Below are positions 37,712-46,309 of a stretch of DNA of 64,000 nt, piece after piece. The stretch is from positions 744,001-808,000 of the forward strand of contig CAWIVS010000012.1 in NCBI GenBank assembly GCA_963839685.1. Reading direction: 5' to 3'. The notes beneath the pieces are model-generated. The model was not told where the DNA came from. It saw only the letters and a list, made by a program, of their open reading frames with translations, and searched no databases. The DNA comes from CADEED01 sp963839685. GTDB taxonomy: Bacteria; Pseudomonadota; Gammaproteobacteria; Steroidobacterales; Steroidobacteraceae. Each line of letters begins with the position of its first letter. Position 1 is the first letter of the stretch. The position numbers were made by a program, and so were the translations under genes.

Positions 37712-37787
37712 CCCGCCGTCAGCTTCACTCTTTGCATTACTGTGGGCCGGGGCATATTGGTTGTTCCCGCACCTTCATTTACTATGC

Positions 37788-37801
37788 ACGTACTGGTTCG
37801 T
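37788..37801. promoter_or_regulatory. Operator-like palindrome, copy A (esterase/MFS divergent region)
   Basis: ACGTACTGGTTCGT (minus strand ACGAACCAGTACGT) matches copy C exactly and copy B at 13 of 14 positions. It lies in the 121-base divergent gap, 31 bases before the MFS start; weak promoter-like elements flank it on both strands. Confidence 0.65.
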
Positions 37802-37832
37802 TAATACAACCAACACACTGAAATTCACGGAA

Positions 37833-39149
37833 ATGCACGGCCATCGCGACTCCCGCCCCGCTCTTGATGCTGCGGCCAGCACTAGCCCGCGACCCAGCAG
37901 GGTTCGGCTGCTGATCCTGACGCTGCTCACCTTCGGCACGCTCATCAACTACCTCGATCGCACCGTCATCAGTGTCGCCGCGCCGCTCATGACGACGGAG
38001 CTGCGGCTTGATGCGGTCACCCTGGGAATCGTGTTTTCGGCCTTCTCGTGGACCTACGCGGCCGCGCAGATACCGGGTGGCATCCTGCTGGACCGCATCG
38101 GCGTGCGCGTCACCTACTTTATTTCGGTGACCGTCTGGTCCGCTTTTACGCTGCTGCAGGGTCTGGTGACAAACGCCTGGTCACTGATCGCCTGCCGCAT
38201 GGGACTGGGGCTTGCCGAGGCACCCGCCTTTCCGTCAAACAGTCGTGTACTCGGCACCTGGTTCCCGCAAGCAGAGCGAGCCACTGCCACCGGCGTCTAT
38301 TCCATCGGCCAGTATTTCGGCCTCGCCTTCCTGAGTCCCGTGCTGTTCTGGATTGCGGGCGCATACGGCTGGCGCGCCTTGCTCGTCATCGTTGGCACCG
38401 CGGGAATCCTGTTCGGTTTCGTCTGGTACGCGCTGTATCGGGATCCTCACGAGAGCCGGGCTAACAAGGGCGAGCTCGACTACATCGTTGCGGGCGGTGG
38501 ACTCGCCGCCGCGTCCCGGACGAAATTCCAGTGGAGCCATATCGGCTTCCTGCTCCGGCAGCGACAGATCGTTGGCGCGTCGATCGGCCAGTTCGCGAGC
38601 AATTCGACGCTGGTGTTCTTCCTCACCTGGTTCCCCACGTACCTCGCGACCGAGCGACAGATGGGCTGGATCAAGGTGGGGTTCTTCACCGTCATGCCGT
38701 TCATCGCGGCCTGCATTGGCGTGCTGAGCGGTGGATTGCTCTCGGATCATCTTCTGCGCCGCACGGGTTCGGCGAACGTCGCCCGGAAGTTTCCCATCAT
38801 CGCGGGATTGCTGCTGGCATCGACGATCGTGGTCGCGAACTTTGTGTCGCGGGATACACTGGTCATCGTCGTGATGTCGCTGGCGTTCTTCGGCCAGGGG
38901 ATGTGCAACCTGGGCTGGACCTTGCTCACCGACGTCGCACCCAAAGAGCTGATGGGTCTGAGCGGCGGAGTATTCAACTTCTGCGCCAATCTCGCGGGAA
39001 TTGTCACGCCGCTGGTCGTGGGTTTCGTCGTGCACGCCACCGGCTCGTTCGCCTGGGCCCTGACGTTCATCGGCATCGTGGCGTTGTTGGGCGTGTTTTC
39101 CTACGTGTTCGTGGTCGGCGATGTGCGCCGCGTAGAGTTCAGGACGTGA
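37833..39149 (+). CDS. MFS transporter of the anion:cation symporter type (putative quinate/shikimate importer)
   Basis: The 438-residue protein has about 12 membrane helices. It starts with a polar tail, then LLILTLLTFGTLINYLDRTVISVAAP and QIPGGILLDRIGVRVTYF (the MFS loop 2-3 signature), features of sugar-acid and organic-anion symporters such as GudP/DgoT-like carriers. Its stop overlaps the GTG start of the shikimate dehydrogenase gene, so transport and oxidation are coupled. The ATG at 37833 was chosen because the longer reading runs through the operator and the divergent gap. The substrate is inferred from the operon. Confidence 0.85.
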   Translation: MHGHRDSRPALDAAASTSPRPSRVRLLILTLLTFGTLINYLDRTVISVAAPLMTTELRLDAVTLGIVFSAFSWTYAAAQIPGGILLDRIGVRVTYFISVTVWSAFTLLQGLVTNAWSLIACRMGLGLAEAPAFPSNSRVLGTWFPQAERATATGVYSIGQYFGLAFLSPVLFWIAGAYGWRALLVIVGTAGILFGFVWYALYRDPHESRANKGELDYIVAGGGLAAASRTKFQWSHIGFLLRQRQIVGASIGQFASNSTLVFFLTWFPTYLATERQMGWIKVGFFTVMPFIAACIGVLSGGLLSDHLLRRTGSANVARKFPIIAGLLLASTIVVANFVSRDTLVIVVMSLAFFGQGMCNLGWTLLTDVAPKELMGLSGGVFNFCANLAGIVTPLVVGFVVHATGSFAWALTFIGIVALLGVFSYVFVVGDVRRVEFRT

Positions 39150-40030
39150 GTACCGTTCAAAAGGACAGTGCCAGTCGCGTCTTGCGTGTTGGACTCGCGG
39201 GCGCGGGTATCCAGCACTCCTCGAGTCCTGCCATGCACGTGGACGAAGGCCAGGAGCTCGGTCTCGACGTGAGCTACGAATTGTTCGACTTCGACCTCAT
39301 GACGGGTGGCGCGGCGTGTCTCAAGGACGTGCTCGACGATGCCGAAGGCCGCGGCTTTTCAGGACTGAACATCACCTACCCTTCGAAACAGGCCGTGATC
39401 CCGATGCTCGACGAGCTGGCGCCAGAAGCGCGGGCGCTGCACTCGGTGAATACGGTGCTGTTTCGCGATGGCCGACGCATTGGCCACAACACTGACTGGT
39501 GGGGTTTTGCGGAGAGCTTCAGGCGTGACATGGCCGATGCTTCCACCGATGAGGTGGTACTCGTCGGTGCTGGTGGCGCGGGAGCGGCCGTGGGTTACGC
39601 CATGCTGAAGCTCGGTACGCGCCGCCTGACGGTGCATGACACGGAACGTTCGCGCACGTCAGCGCTGGTTGGCCGCCTGAGCGAGTTGTTTCCGCATCGT
39701 CAGGTGCGCGTCTGCCACGACGTACCCACGGCACTGGCCGCCGCCACCGGACTGGTACACGCAACCCCCACCGGAATGCTCAAGTATCCCGGCATTCCGG
39801 TTCCGGCCGACTCGCTGTGGCCGCCACTCTGGGTGGCGGAAATCGTTTACGTTCCGCTGCTCACCGAACTCCTGAGCACGGCCCGCAAACAGGGTTGTCG
39901 CACTCTCGATGGCGGCGGCATGGCGGTATTCCAGGGCGCACGTGCCTTCAACCTGTTCTTCGACGTTGAACCCGACATACAGCGCATGTTGCGCCGCTTT
40001 CATTCCCGGCTGGCATCGAATGCCGTGTGA
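39146..40030 (+). CDS. Shikimate/quinate dehydrogenase (AroE/YdiB family)
   Basis: The 294-residue product has the substrate segment IQHSSSPAMH, the catalytic Lys81 in NITYPSK, Asn102, Asp117 in HNTDWWGF, and an NAD(P) site GAGGAGAAVGYAML at about 145. The enzyme oxidises shikimate to 3-dehydroshikimate, or quinate to 3-dehydroquinate. Position after the MFS importer, before a dehydroquinase and under a catabolic operator argues for breakdown rather than aromatic biosynthesis. The GTG start overlaps the MFS stop by 4 bases. The cofactor cannot be told from what I see. Confidence 0.87.
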   Translation: MSTVQKDSASRVLRVGLAGAGIQHSSSPAMHVDEGQELGLDVSYELFDFDLMTGGAACLKDVLDDAEGRGFSGLNITYPSKQAVIPMLDELAPEARALHSVNTVLFRDGRRIGHNTDWWGFAESFRRDMADASTDEVVLVGAGGAGAAVGYAMLKLGTRRLTVHDTERSRTSALVGRLSELFPHRQVRVCHDVPTALAAATGLVHATPTGMLKYPGIPVPADSLWPPLWVAEIVYVPLLTELLSTARKQGCRTLDGGGMAVFQGARAFNLFFDVEPDIQRMLRRFHSRLASNAV

Positions 40031-40037
40031 GGCCACG

Positions 40038-40490
40038 ATGAAAATCCTCGTTCTCCACGGCATCAATCTCAACATGTTCGGCAAACGCGAACCGGGCGTT
40101 TATGGCACGGCGACATTGGCCGAAATCGACTCCGAGTTGCGAACCCTCGCGCAGGAGCTCGGCGCCGAACTCGAGTGCATGCAGACCAACAGCGAAGCCG
40201 AGATCTGCGAACGGATCCACCGGGCGGTCGCCGAACAGGAACTGGTCGCGCTGCTCATCAACGCCGGCGCGTGGACGCACTACAGCTATGGACTGCGCGA
40301 TGCGCTGGCCATGCTCAAGATCCCCATCGTGGAAGTTCACATGTCGAACATTCACGCGCGCGAAGCGTTCCGCGCCCATTCGGTGATCGCGCCGATCGCC
40401 AGGGGTCAGATCAGCGGCTTTGGCGTCGACAGTTACCTGCTCGCGCTGCGTGCCGCGGTTGCGCAGGTCCGCAGGGCGCAAAAGGCCTGA
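40038..40490 (+). CDS. aroQ: Type II 3-dehydroquinate dehydratase
   Basis: The 150-residue protein starts MKILVLHGINLNMFGKREPG and has the active-site Tyr in GVYGTATLAEID, INAGAWTHYS, VEVHMSNIHAREAFR and SVIAPIARGQISGFG, all type II dehydroquinase signatures. It converts 3-dehydroquinate to 3-dehydroshikimate. In this operon it would link quinate oxidation to the QuiC-type dehydratase encoded at 46310. The ATG at 40038 follows a GAGG ribosome-binding site and lies 8 bases after the upstream stop. Confidence 0.93.
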   Translation: MKILVLHGINLNMFGKREPGVYGTATLAEIDSELRTLAQELGAELECMQTNSEAEICERIHRAVAEQELVALLINAGAWTHYSYGLRDALAMLKIPIVEVHMSNIHAREAFRAHSVIAPIARGQISGFGVDSYLLALRAAVAQVRRAQKA

Positions 40491-40525
40491 AAACCCGTGG
40501 ATTCTCCATGGCAATCGTTGCACCG

Positions 40526-40554
40526 TTGACTGTACGAACTGGTACGTGAATACT
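40526..40554 (+). promoter_or_regulatory. Promoter of the aldehyde dehydrogenase operon (operator inside the spacer)
   Basis: TTGACT (-35, 40526) and AATACT (-10, 40549) are separated by 17 bases that contain operator copy B. Start of transcription would fall near 40562, only a few bases before the ATG at 40569, giving a near-leaderless transcript. Confidence 0.5.
40534..40547. promoter_or_regulatory. Operator-like palindrome, copy B (aldehyde dehydrogenase operon)
   Basis: ACGAACTGGTACGT: half-sites ACGAAC and GTACGT around a 2-base centre. A repressor bound here would block the -35/-10 spacer of the promoter. Confidence 0.65.
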
Positions 40555-40568
40555 GGATTGCCCCTGCT

Positions 40569-41975
40569 ATGAGCCGCCCGCAACCGCAAACCGAACACGC
40601 CCTCATCGATGAAATGATCGGTCGCGCGCGCGCGGCCATGCGCACCGTTGCTGCCTACGACCAGGCTCGCATCGACCGCCTTTGCCAGGCGCTCGGCTGG
40701 GCCACCGCGAATGAGAAAACTTTTGGCCGCATCGTGGCGATGAGTGTGCAGGAAAGTGGACTCGGCGATCCGGAAGGACGCAATTCCAAGCGCTTCAAGA
40801 TCATGGGTGTGTTGCGCGATGCCCTGCGACAAAAAAGCACCGGTATCATCGAAGAGATTCCCGAAAAGGGAATCGTGAAGTACGCAAAACCCGCGGGCGT
40901 CATCGCCTCGCTCGTTCCGACTACCAACCCCGAGCTCACTCCGCCCTACACCGGCATCTACGCGCTCAAGTGTCTCGACGCGGTGATTTTCTCACCGCAC
41001 CCACGCTCGAAACGCAGCACCTTCGAGATGGTTCGAGTGATGCGCGAGGCACTCAGCCGCCAGGGCGCGCCAGGCGATTTGTTCCAGTGCATCGAGCAAC
41101 CCAGCGTGGCGCTCACGCAGTACCTCATGGCGAACTGCGACCTCACGCTCGCGACCGGCGGCCAACCCATGGTGCGAGCGGCCTACAGCTCGGGGCGACC
41201 CGCTTACGGCGTAGGCGCCGGCAACTCGACCATGGTGATCGACGAAACTGCGGACATCGAGATCGCTGCGCGCAACACGCGCATGTCGAAGACCTCGGAT
41301 TTCGGTTCCGGCTGCTCCGCCGACGGCAACATTCTCATCGACTCGCGCATCTACGACGCGTTCGTCGCTGCCCTGCTAAAGGAAGGCGGATACCTGGCCG
41401 ACGAAGCGCAGGCGTCAGCCATAGAAAGAGTGATGTGGGATGCACACGGTCATCGGCGTCCCGAAACCGTCGCCTGCCCGCCCCAGGTCATTGCGGGAGC
41501 GGCGGGCTTCGTGATTCCTGCCGATCGCAAGTTCCTCATCGTCGAGAACGACGCGATCGGTCCCGAGCACAACTACTCGCGTGAAAAGCTCACCACGCTG
41601 CTCGCCGTCTACCGCTACGACGGCTTCGACCAGGCGCTCGACATGGTGCGCCGGATCTACGAGGTCGGCGGCAAGGGACACTCCTGCGGCATCTACTCGC
41701 ACGATGACCAACACATCGATCGCCTCGCCCGCATGGCGCCCGTCAGCCGCATGATGGTTTGCCAGCCTCAATCGAAGGCCAACGCGGGCTCGTTCACCAA
41801 TGGCATGCCGATGACCTCCAGCCTGGGCTGCGGCATCTGGGGCGGCAACATCACGAACGAGAACATTCATCTCAAGCATTTCATGCAGACCACCTGGGTC
41901 AGTCGGCCCATTCCCGAGGATCGCCCCTCCGACCAGGAGTTGTTTGGCGAGTTCTACAACACCGAGACGCTGTAG
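40569..41975 (+). CDS. Acylating aldehyde dehydrogenase family protein (sulfoacetaldehyde/acetaldehyde dehydrogenase-like)
   Basis: The 468-residue product is an aldehyde dehydrogenase of the CoA-acylating group: nucleophile Cys249 in TSDFGSGCSADGN, cofactor region ASLVPTTNPELTPPY, and GKGHSCGIYSHDD near 375. In this group the thioester is passed to CoA. It resembles the sulfoacetaldehyde dehydrogenase (SauS) branch most, but the branch is poorly characterised and no sulfonate genes are present. First gene of a four-gene operon under operator B; a TPP enzyme follows 16 bases later. Confidence 0.82.
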   Translation: MSRPQPQTEHALIDEMIGRARAAMRTVAAYDQARIDRLCQALGWATANEKTFGRIVAMSVQESGLGDPEGRNSKRFKIMGVLRDALRQKSTGIIEEIPEKGIVKYAKPAGVIASLVPTTNPELTPPYTGIYALKCLDAVIFSPHPRSKRSTFEMVRVMREALSRQGAPGDLFQCIEQPSVALTQYLMANCDLTLATGGQPMVRAAYSSGRPAYGVGAGNSTMVIDETADIEIAARNTRMSKTSDFGSGCSADGNILIDSRIYDAFVAALLKEGGYLADEAQASAIERVMWDAHGHRRPETVACPPQVIAGAAGFVIPADRKFLIVENDAIGPEHNYSREKLTTLLAVYRYDGFDQALDMVRRIYEVGGKGHSCGIYSHDDQHIDRLARMAPVSRMMVCQPQSKANAGSFTNGMPMTSSLGCGIWGGNITNENIHLKHFMQTTWVSRPIPEDRPSDQELFGEFYNTETL

Positions 41976-41991
41976 CCGGGAGCGATCGACC

Positions 41992-43761
41992 ATGCAGGAC
42001 ACCGTCGCCAAACACCTGGTGCGTTATCTCGAGCGACGCGGCGTGCGTCATGTCTTTGGCCTGTGCGGGCACACGAACATCGCAGTGCTGTCGGCCATGG
42101 CCGAAAGCGGGATCGAATTCATCAACGTCCGCCACGAACAGATCGCCGCGCATGCGGCCGATGGATATGCGCGCGTGACGCGCAAGGCATCGGTGCTGCT
42201 CACGCACCTGGGCCCCGGCCTCACCAACGCGGCAACCGGCGTCGCCAATGCGGCGCTCGATTGCATACCCATGGTCGTCATTGCCGGCGACGTCCCTTCG
42301 CACTACTTCGGAAAACATCCGCACCAGGAAGTGAACCTGCACGCCGATGGCGCGCAGTACGAGATCTATCGGCCGTTCGTGAAGCGCGCCTGGCGCGTCG
42401 ACGATCCGAAACTGTTCCCCGAGATCATTGACAAGGCGTTCCTGCTCGCCGAAAGCGGACAGCCCGGCCCGGTGCTGGTCGACGTGCCGATGGATGTGTT
42501 CTCGGCGACCATCGATGGCGCGCTGTTTGCCCGCCTCGACGCCAATACACGCACGTTGCGCAGGCCCTCGCTCGATCATGCAACCGCGCGTGAAATCGTC
42601 ACGCATCTCGCGCAGGCCCGCGCGCCGGTGCTGTACGTGGGCGGCGGCGTGGTGCTCGCCGATGCCTGCGAGGAATTGCGCGCCTTTGTGGATCACCTTG
42701 GAATTCCGGTGGCACACAGCCTCATGGGCAAGGGCGCGTTGCCGGACGATCATCCTCTGTTGCTGGGCATGAGCGGCTTCTGGGGCACCAGCCTGGTGAA
42801 TGACACCTGCCTCGCCGCGGATTGGGTGCTCGGGCTGGGCACACGTTTCAAGGAAGCCGACTGCAGTTCCTGGTATCGCGACTACACGTTCAACATTCCG
42901 CCCACCAGACTCATCCACATCGACATCGAGCCAGGCGAAATCGGACGCAACTTCGCCACCGAACTCGGCGCGGTGGCGGATCTCAAGCTGGCGCTGCGCG
43001 TACTCCTGCAGGTGGCGCAGGAGATGTTCCCGATTCGGCGCGAACCCGGTGAGATCGTCACTCGAATCGCGACCGCCCGTCGTGAGTTCGCGGCGCGCAA
43101 CCAGGCGATGGCCACGTCAGACGCTTTTCCAATGATGCCGGAACGCATACTCGCGGAAGTGCGCGCGCAACTACCGCGCGACGCCATCATCACCACCGAC
43201 GTGGGCTGGAACAAGAACGGCGTGGGACAGCAGTTTCCGGTGTTCACACCTGGCAGCGTGCTGACTCCCGGCGGATTCGCGACCATGGGATTCGGACCGC
43301 CGGGCGCGATCGGCGCGAAGTTTGCTGCGCCGGATCGCGTGGTGGTGTCACTGGTGGGTGACGGCGGCTTTGGGCAGAACCCGGCGGCTCTCGCGACGGC
43401 CGTCGAACATGGCCTCGCCATCGTCTGGCTGGTCATGAACAACAATGCATTCGGCACCATCGCAGGCCTGCAGAAGGCGGCCTATGGGCTCACGCACGGC
43501 ACACTCTTCCCTTCAGCGACTGGTGGCTGGGACGCGCAAAAGCCCGACTATGCGGCTATCGCGCGCGCCTACGGGTGCGAGGCAGAACGGCTGCGTTCGG
43601 CCGCCGATCTTGCGCCGGCTCTGCGCCGCGCGTTCGCGGCCAACAAGCCGTACCTGCTCGATGTGCCCATGAAGAACAACCCGACGCCGACCACCGGGCA
43701 CTGGAACATTCTCGACATCTATGCGCCCGAGAAGCGCCTCGAGCACGCCGCGACGGATTGA
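41992..43761 (+). CDS. Thiamine pyrophosphate enzyme (acetolactate synthase-like)
   Basis: The 589-residue product has the three-domain layout of the acetolactate synthase superfamily: catalytic Glu49 in NVRHEQIAAHAADGYAR, a middle domain with VLYVGGGVVLADA, and the ThDP-Mg motif GDGGFGQNPAALATAVEHG ending MNNNAFGT. The superfamily includes 2-oxoacid decarboxylases, carboligases and 2-hydroxyacyl-CoA lyases; the reaction here is unknown. Next to an acylating aldehyde dehydrogenase it could supply or use an aldehyde. The ATG at 41992 was chosen over a longer reading that overlaps the upstream gene. Confidence 0.83.
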   Translation: MQDTVAKHLVRYLERRGVRHVFGLCGHTNIAVLSAMAESGIEFINVRHEQIAAHAADGYARVTRKASVLLTHLGPGLTNAATGVANAALDCIPMVVIAGDVPSHYFGKHPHQEVNLHADGAQYEIYRPFVKRAWRVDDPKLFPEIIDKAFLLAESGQPGPVLVDVPMDVFSATIDGALFARLDANTRTLRRPSLDHATAREIVTHLAQARAPVLYVGGGVVLADACEELRAFVDHLGIPVAHSLMGKGALPDDHPLLLGMSGFWGTSLVNDTCLAADWVLGLGTRFKEADCSSWYRDYTFNIPPTRLIHIDIEPGEIGRNFATELGAVADLKLALRVLLQVAQEMFPIRREPGEIVTRIATARREFAARNQAMATSDAFPMMPERILAEVRAQLPRDAIITTDVGWNKNGVGQQFPVFTPGSVLTPGGFATMGFGPPGAIGAKFAAPDRVVVSLVGDGGFGQNPAALATAVEHGLAIVWLVMNNNAFGTIAGLQKAAYGLTHGTLFPSATGGWDAQKPDYAAIARAYGCEAERLRSAADLAPALRRAFAANKPYLLDVPMKNNPTPTTGHWNILDIYAPEKRLEHAATD

Positions 43762-43766
43762 ACGAC

Positions 43767-44711
43767 ATGAGCCGCGATATCCTCGTCAGCGAAGTGGGGC
43801 CACGCGATGGCTTGCAAAGTATCAAGTCGATCATGCCGCTCGAGGCCAAGAAGGCCTGGATATCCGCGTTGGCAGTCGCCGGGGTACGCGAAATCGAGGT
43901 GGGCAGTTTCGTCCCGGCCAGGATCCTGCCGCAGCTCGCCGACACGGCCGCCGTGGTCGAACATGCGCGCACTATTTCCGGACTCACGGTAGCCGTCCTG
44001 GTCCCGAATCTGCATGGCGCCGACGCGGCGGTTCGCAGCGGAGCACACAAACTCACGCTGCCCTTTTCCGCCTCGGAAACGCACAGCCTCAAGAATGTCC
44101 GTCGTACGCACGCGCAGATGCTCGATGAGGCACGCAACATTGCCGCATTGTTACGTGGCCAGCCGGATAACTCGCGTCCTCGATTCGAAGGCGGCCTGTC
44201 CACGGCATTCGGATGTACCTACGAAGGCGCAGTTCCCGCGGACCGGGTGGTCAGACTCGCCGAACTACTCTGCGAGGCAGGGTGCGACGAAGTGGGACTC
44301 GCGGACTCGGTGGGATACGCGAACCCCGCCCAGGTCCAGGACCTCGTGAAACGCGTACGCGCCGCGATCGGCGCCGAGAGATTCGCGGGCCTGCACCTGC
44401 ACAACACGCGCGGACTCGGTCTGGCGAATGTGGTCGCGGGCCTCGAGGTGGGCGTGCAAACCTTCGACAGTTCCATGGGTGGCATCGGTGGCTGTCCATT
44501 CGCACCGGGCGCCACCGGCAACATCGTCACCGAGGACCTGGTCTTCATGCTGGAGGCGATGGGATATCGCACCGGCATCGACCTTGCCATGCTGATGCGG
44601 GCGCGGGAGATCCTCGCGGCGGCCGTGCCGAGTGAGGAGTTGTACGGTTACGTGGCGGCTGCGGGGCTGCCGCTCGGCTACGCACCAGCTGCCGGGAGAG
44701 TCCGCGCATGA
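43767..44711 (+). CDS. Hydroxymethylglutaryl-CoA lyase family protein
   Basis: The 314-residue TIM-barrel enzyme belongs to the DRE-TIM metallolyase group: EVGPRDGLQS at the start, GLHLHNTRGLGLANV as metal-binding region and the catalytic Cys loop GGIGGCPFAPGATGN. HMG-CoA lyases split a 3-hydroxy-3-methylacyl-CoA to acetyl-CoA and a ketoacid. No leucine-degradation genes are adjacent, so a related substrate, perhaps the acyl-CoA from the aldehyde dehydrogenase product, is possible. It starts 5 bases after the TPP gene and overlaps the next gene by 4 bases. Confidence 0.85.
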   Translation: MSRDILVSEVGPRDGLQSIKSIMPLEAKKAWISALAVAGVREIEVGSFVPARILPQLADTAAVVEHARTISGLTVAVLVPNLHGADAAVRSGAHKLTLPFSASETHSLKNVRRTHAQMLDEARNIAALLRGQPDNSRPRFEGGLSTAFGCTYEGAVPADRVVRLAELLCEAGCDEVGLADSVGYANPAQVQDLVKRVRAAIGAERFAGLHLHNTRGLGLANVVAGLEVGVQTFDSSMGGIGGCPFAPGATGNIVTEDLVFMLEAMGYRTGIDLAMLMRAREILAAAVPSEELYGYVAAAGLPLGYAPAAGRVRA

Positions 44712-45536
44712 CTGCGTGTTTCTCGCTGGCTCATCTGACCATGCTCAATCTGTCTCCGCCGGAGCTCATCGAGGTCGCGGCGCGCGCGGGCTACCAGTTC
44801 GTCTCGCTGCGGCCCATTCCCGTGGGCGCGCCAAACGAACCCCTGCATCCTTTCGCCACCGACAGCTGCCCTGCGCGCGCGCACCAGGGCGGCTTTGAAT
44901 GCGACCGGCGTCGGTCTGCTGGACATCGAAGTTGCGCGCATCGTGAAGGAAGTCACGCCACGCAGCTACCTGCCGGCGCTGGAAGCGGCTGCGGAACTCG
45001 GCGGCCGACATGTGCTCAGCAGCGCATGGTGTGATGACAATGCCTACATCAGGGAATTTTTTGGCGAATTGTGCGGCCTCGCGGACACGTTCGGTCTGAC
45101 CGTCGATCTGGAGTTCGTGACCTGGTCGGGGGTCAGGACGCTCCACGAGGCGGTCGACATCGTGCGCAGCAGCCGTTGCGCCAATGCCGGCATTGTCATC
45201 GATACGCTCCATTTCGATCGCTGCCACGCAGACCCACGCAAGCTGGCGAGCCTGCCCCGCGACTGGTTCCACTTTGCGCAGATCAACGATGCGCCCGTGC
45301 GCTTCTCGACCGAGCGCGAAGAGCTGATCCGCATTGGGCGTGCCGGCCGACTGTATCTGGGCGAAGGAGGCATCGATATCGCCTCCATCCTCGCGCAACT
45401 GCCGGCCATTCCACTGTCCATCGAGATACCGAACCCGGACAAGCTGGCGATCCTGGGGGCCGAGCAATATGCGCGCCTGTGTATCGAGACGGCGCGCAGT
45501 TATCTCGCAGCCAGTGCCTTTCGGCGCGCGGTCTAG
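44708..45536 (+). CDS. Sugar phosphate isomerase/epimerase-type TIM barrel, one-base frameshift
   Basis: The N-terminal 52 residues (FSLAHLTMLNLSPPELIEVA) and the longer part after the frame change near 44870 (LNATGVGLLDIEVARIVKEV, LEFVTWSGVRTLHEAVDIVR, GIVIDTLHFDR, FHFAQINDAP, LSIEIPNPD) form one xylose-isomerase-like barrel with the usual Glu, Asp/His, Gln and Glu metal positions. Removing one C of a CCC run restores a 275-residue protein. Family members include hydroxypyruvate isomerase, ketoinositol dehydratase and 3-dehydroshikimate dehydratase; the reaction is not clear. Start overlaps the upstream stop; convergent with the TetR gene. Confidence 0.78.
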
Positions 45537-46207
45537 GAGCCGCGCACTGGTTCGAGATAGCGGAGTACCGTCTCCACCAGCATTTTCTTGTGACGAACCC
45601 GGATCTCGGCATCGGACAGGTCACATTCAAAGATGGTGCCGAAAGTGAAGCGGTTGGAGACGCGGAACACGCAAAAGGCGCTGATGAACAGATGCACGTC
45701 GAGCGCGCTCACGTCACTGCGAAAAACGCCCTCGCGTGCGCCGCGTTTCAGGATGGAGTCGAGGACGTGGATGACGCCGGCATTGCGGCGCTTGATCGAC
45801 GTCAGCTTGGCGATATTCCGGCCGCGATGCACGTTCTCAACGGCCACCAGGCTGATGAAATGCGGATGGGTTTCGTCGTAGTCGAATGTGATCTCGATGA
45901 TCTTGCGGATGGCTTCGACGGGTGCCGCATCTTCGATTCCCTCCTGGGTATCGAGTGAGCGGATCTCGGAGTAAGCCTTTTCGAGGACAGCGCGGTACAG
46001 GCCCTCCTTGCCCTTGAAGTAGTAGTAGATCATCCGCTTGGAGGTACGCGTGCGCTCCGCGATTGCGTCCACGCGCGCGCCACTCAGGCCATGGTTCGCA
46101 AACTCCTCGGTGGCAACCGCGAGTATGTCGGCCTTGGAGCGCTCGGCGTCGTTGGCAAACTCTTCGCCCCCGGCCTTCGCGGAGGCTTTCTTTTTGCGGC
46201 TCGCCAT
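45533..46207 (-). CDS. TetR-family regulator of the hydroaromatic locus
   Basis: The 224-residue product has a Lys-rich N-terminus, a TetR helix-turn-helix at about residues 28-72 (ILAVATEEFANHGLSGARVD, TSKRMIYYYFKGKEGLYRAVL) and a C-terminal domain like that of RutR-type regulators (HPHFISLVAVENVHRGRNIA). It lies downstream of the TonB receptor-VOC-QuiC genes on the same strand. It is the only regulator inside the locus, so it is the best candidate to bind the four ACGAAC-NN-GTACGT sites. An AGAGGAAG ribosome-binding site precedes the start. Confidence 0.85.
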   Translation of the reverse strand: MASRKKKASAKAGGEEFANDAERSKADILAVATEEFANHGLSGARVDAIAERTRTSKRMIYYYFKGKEGLYRAVLEKAYSEIRSLDTQEGIEDAAPVEAIRKIIEITFDYDETHPHFISLVAVENVHRGRNIAKLTSIKRRNAGVIHVLDSILKRGAREGVFRSDVSALDVHLFISAFCVFRVSNRFTFGTIFECDLSDAEIRVRHKKMLVETVLRYLEPVRGS

Positions 46208-46309
46208 CCGAACTTCCTCTGGATCACACGGAATCTATCGCCTGGCGACACTACACCATCCGGCGCCGGCGGAAAATCGGCAGCCCATGATCCGATGGAT
46301 CTGGACCGC

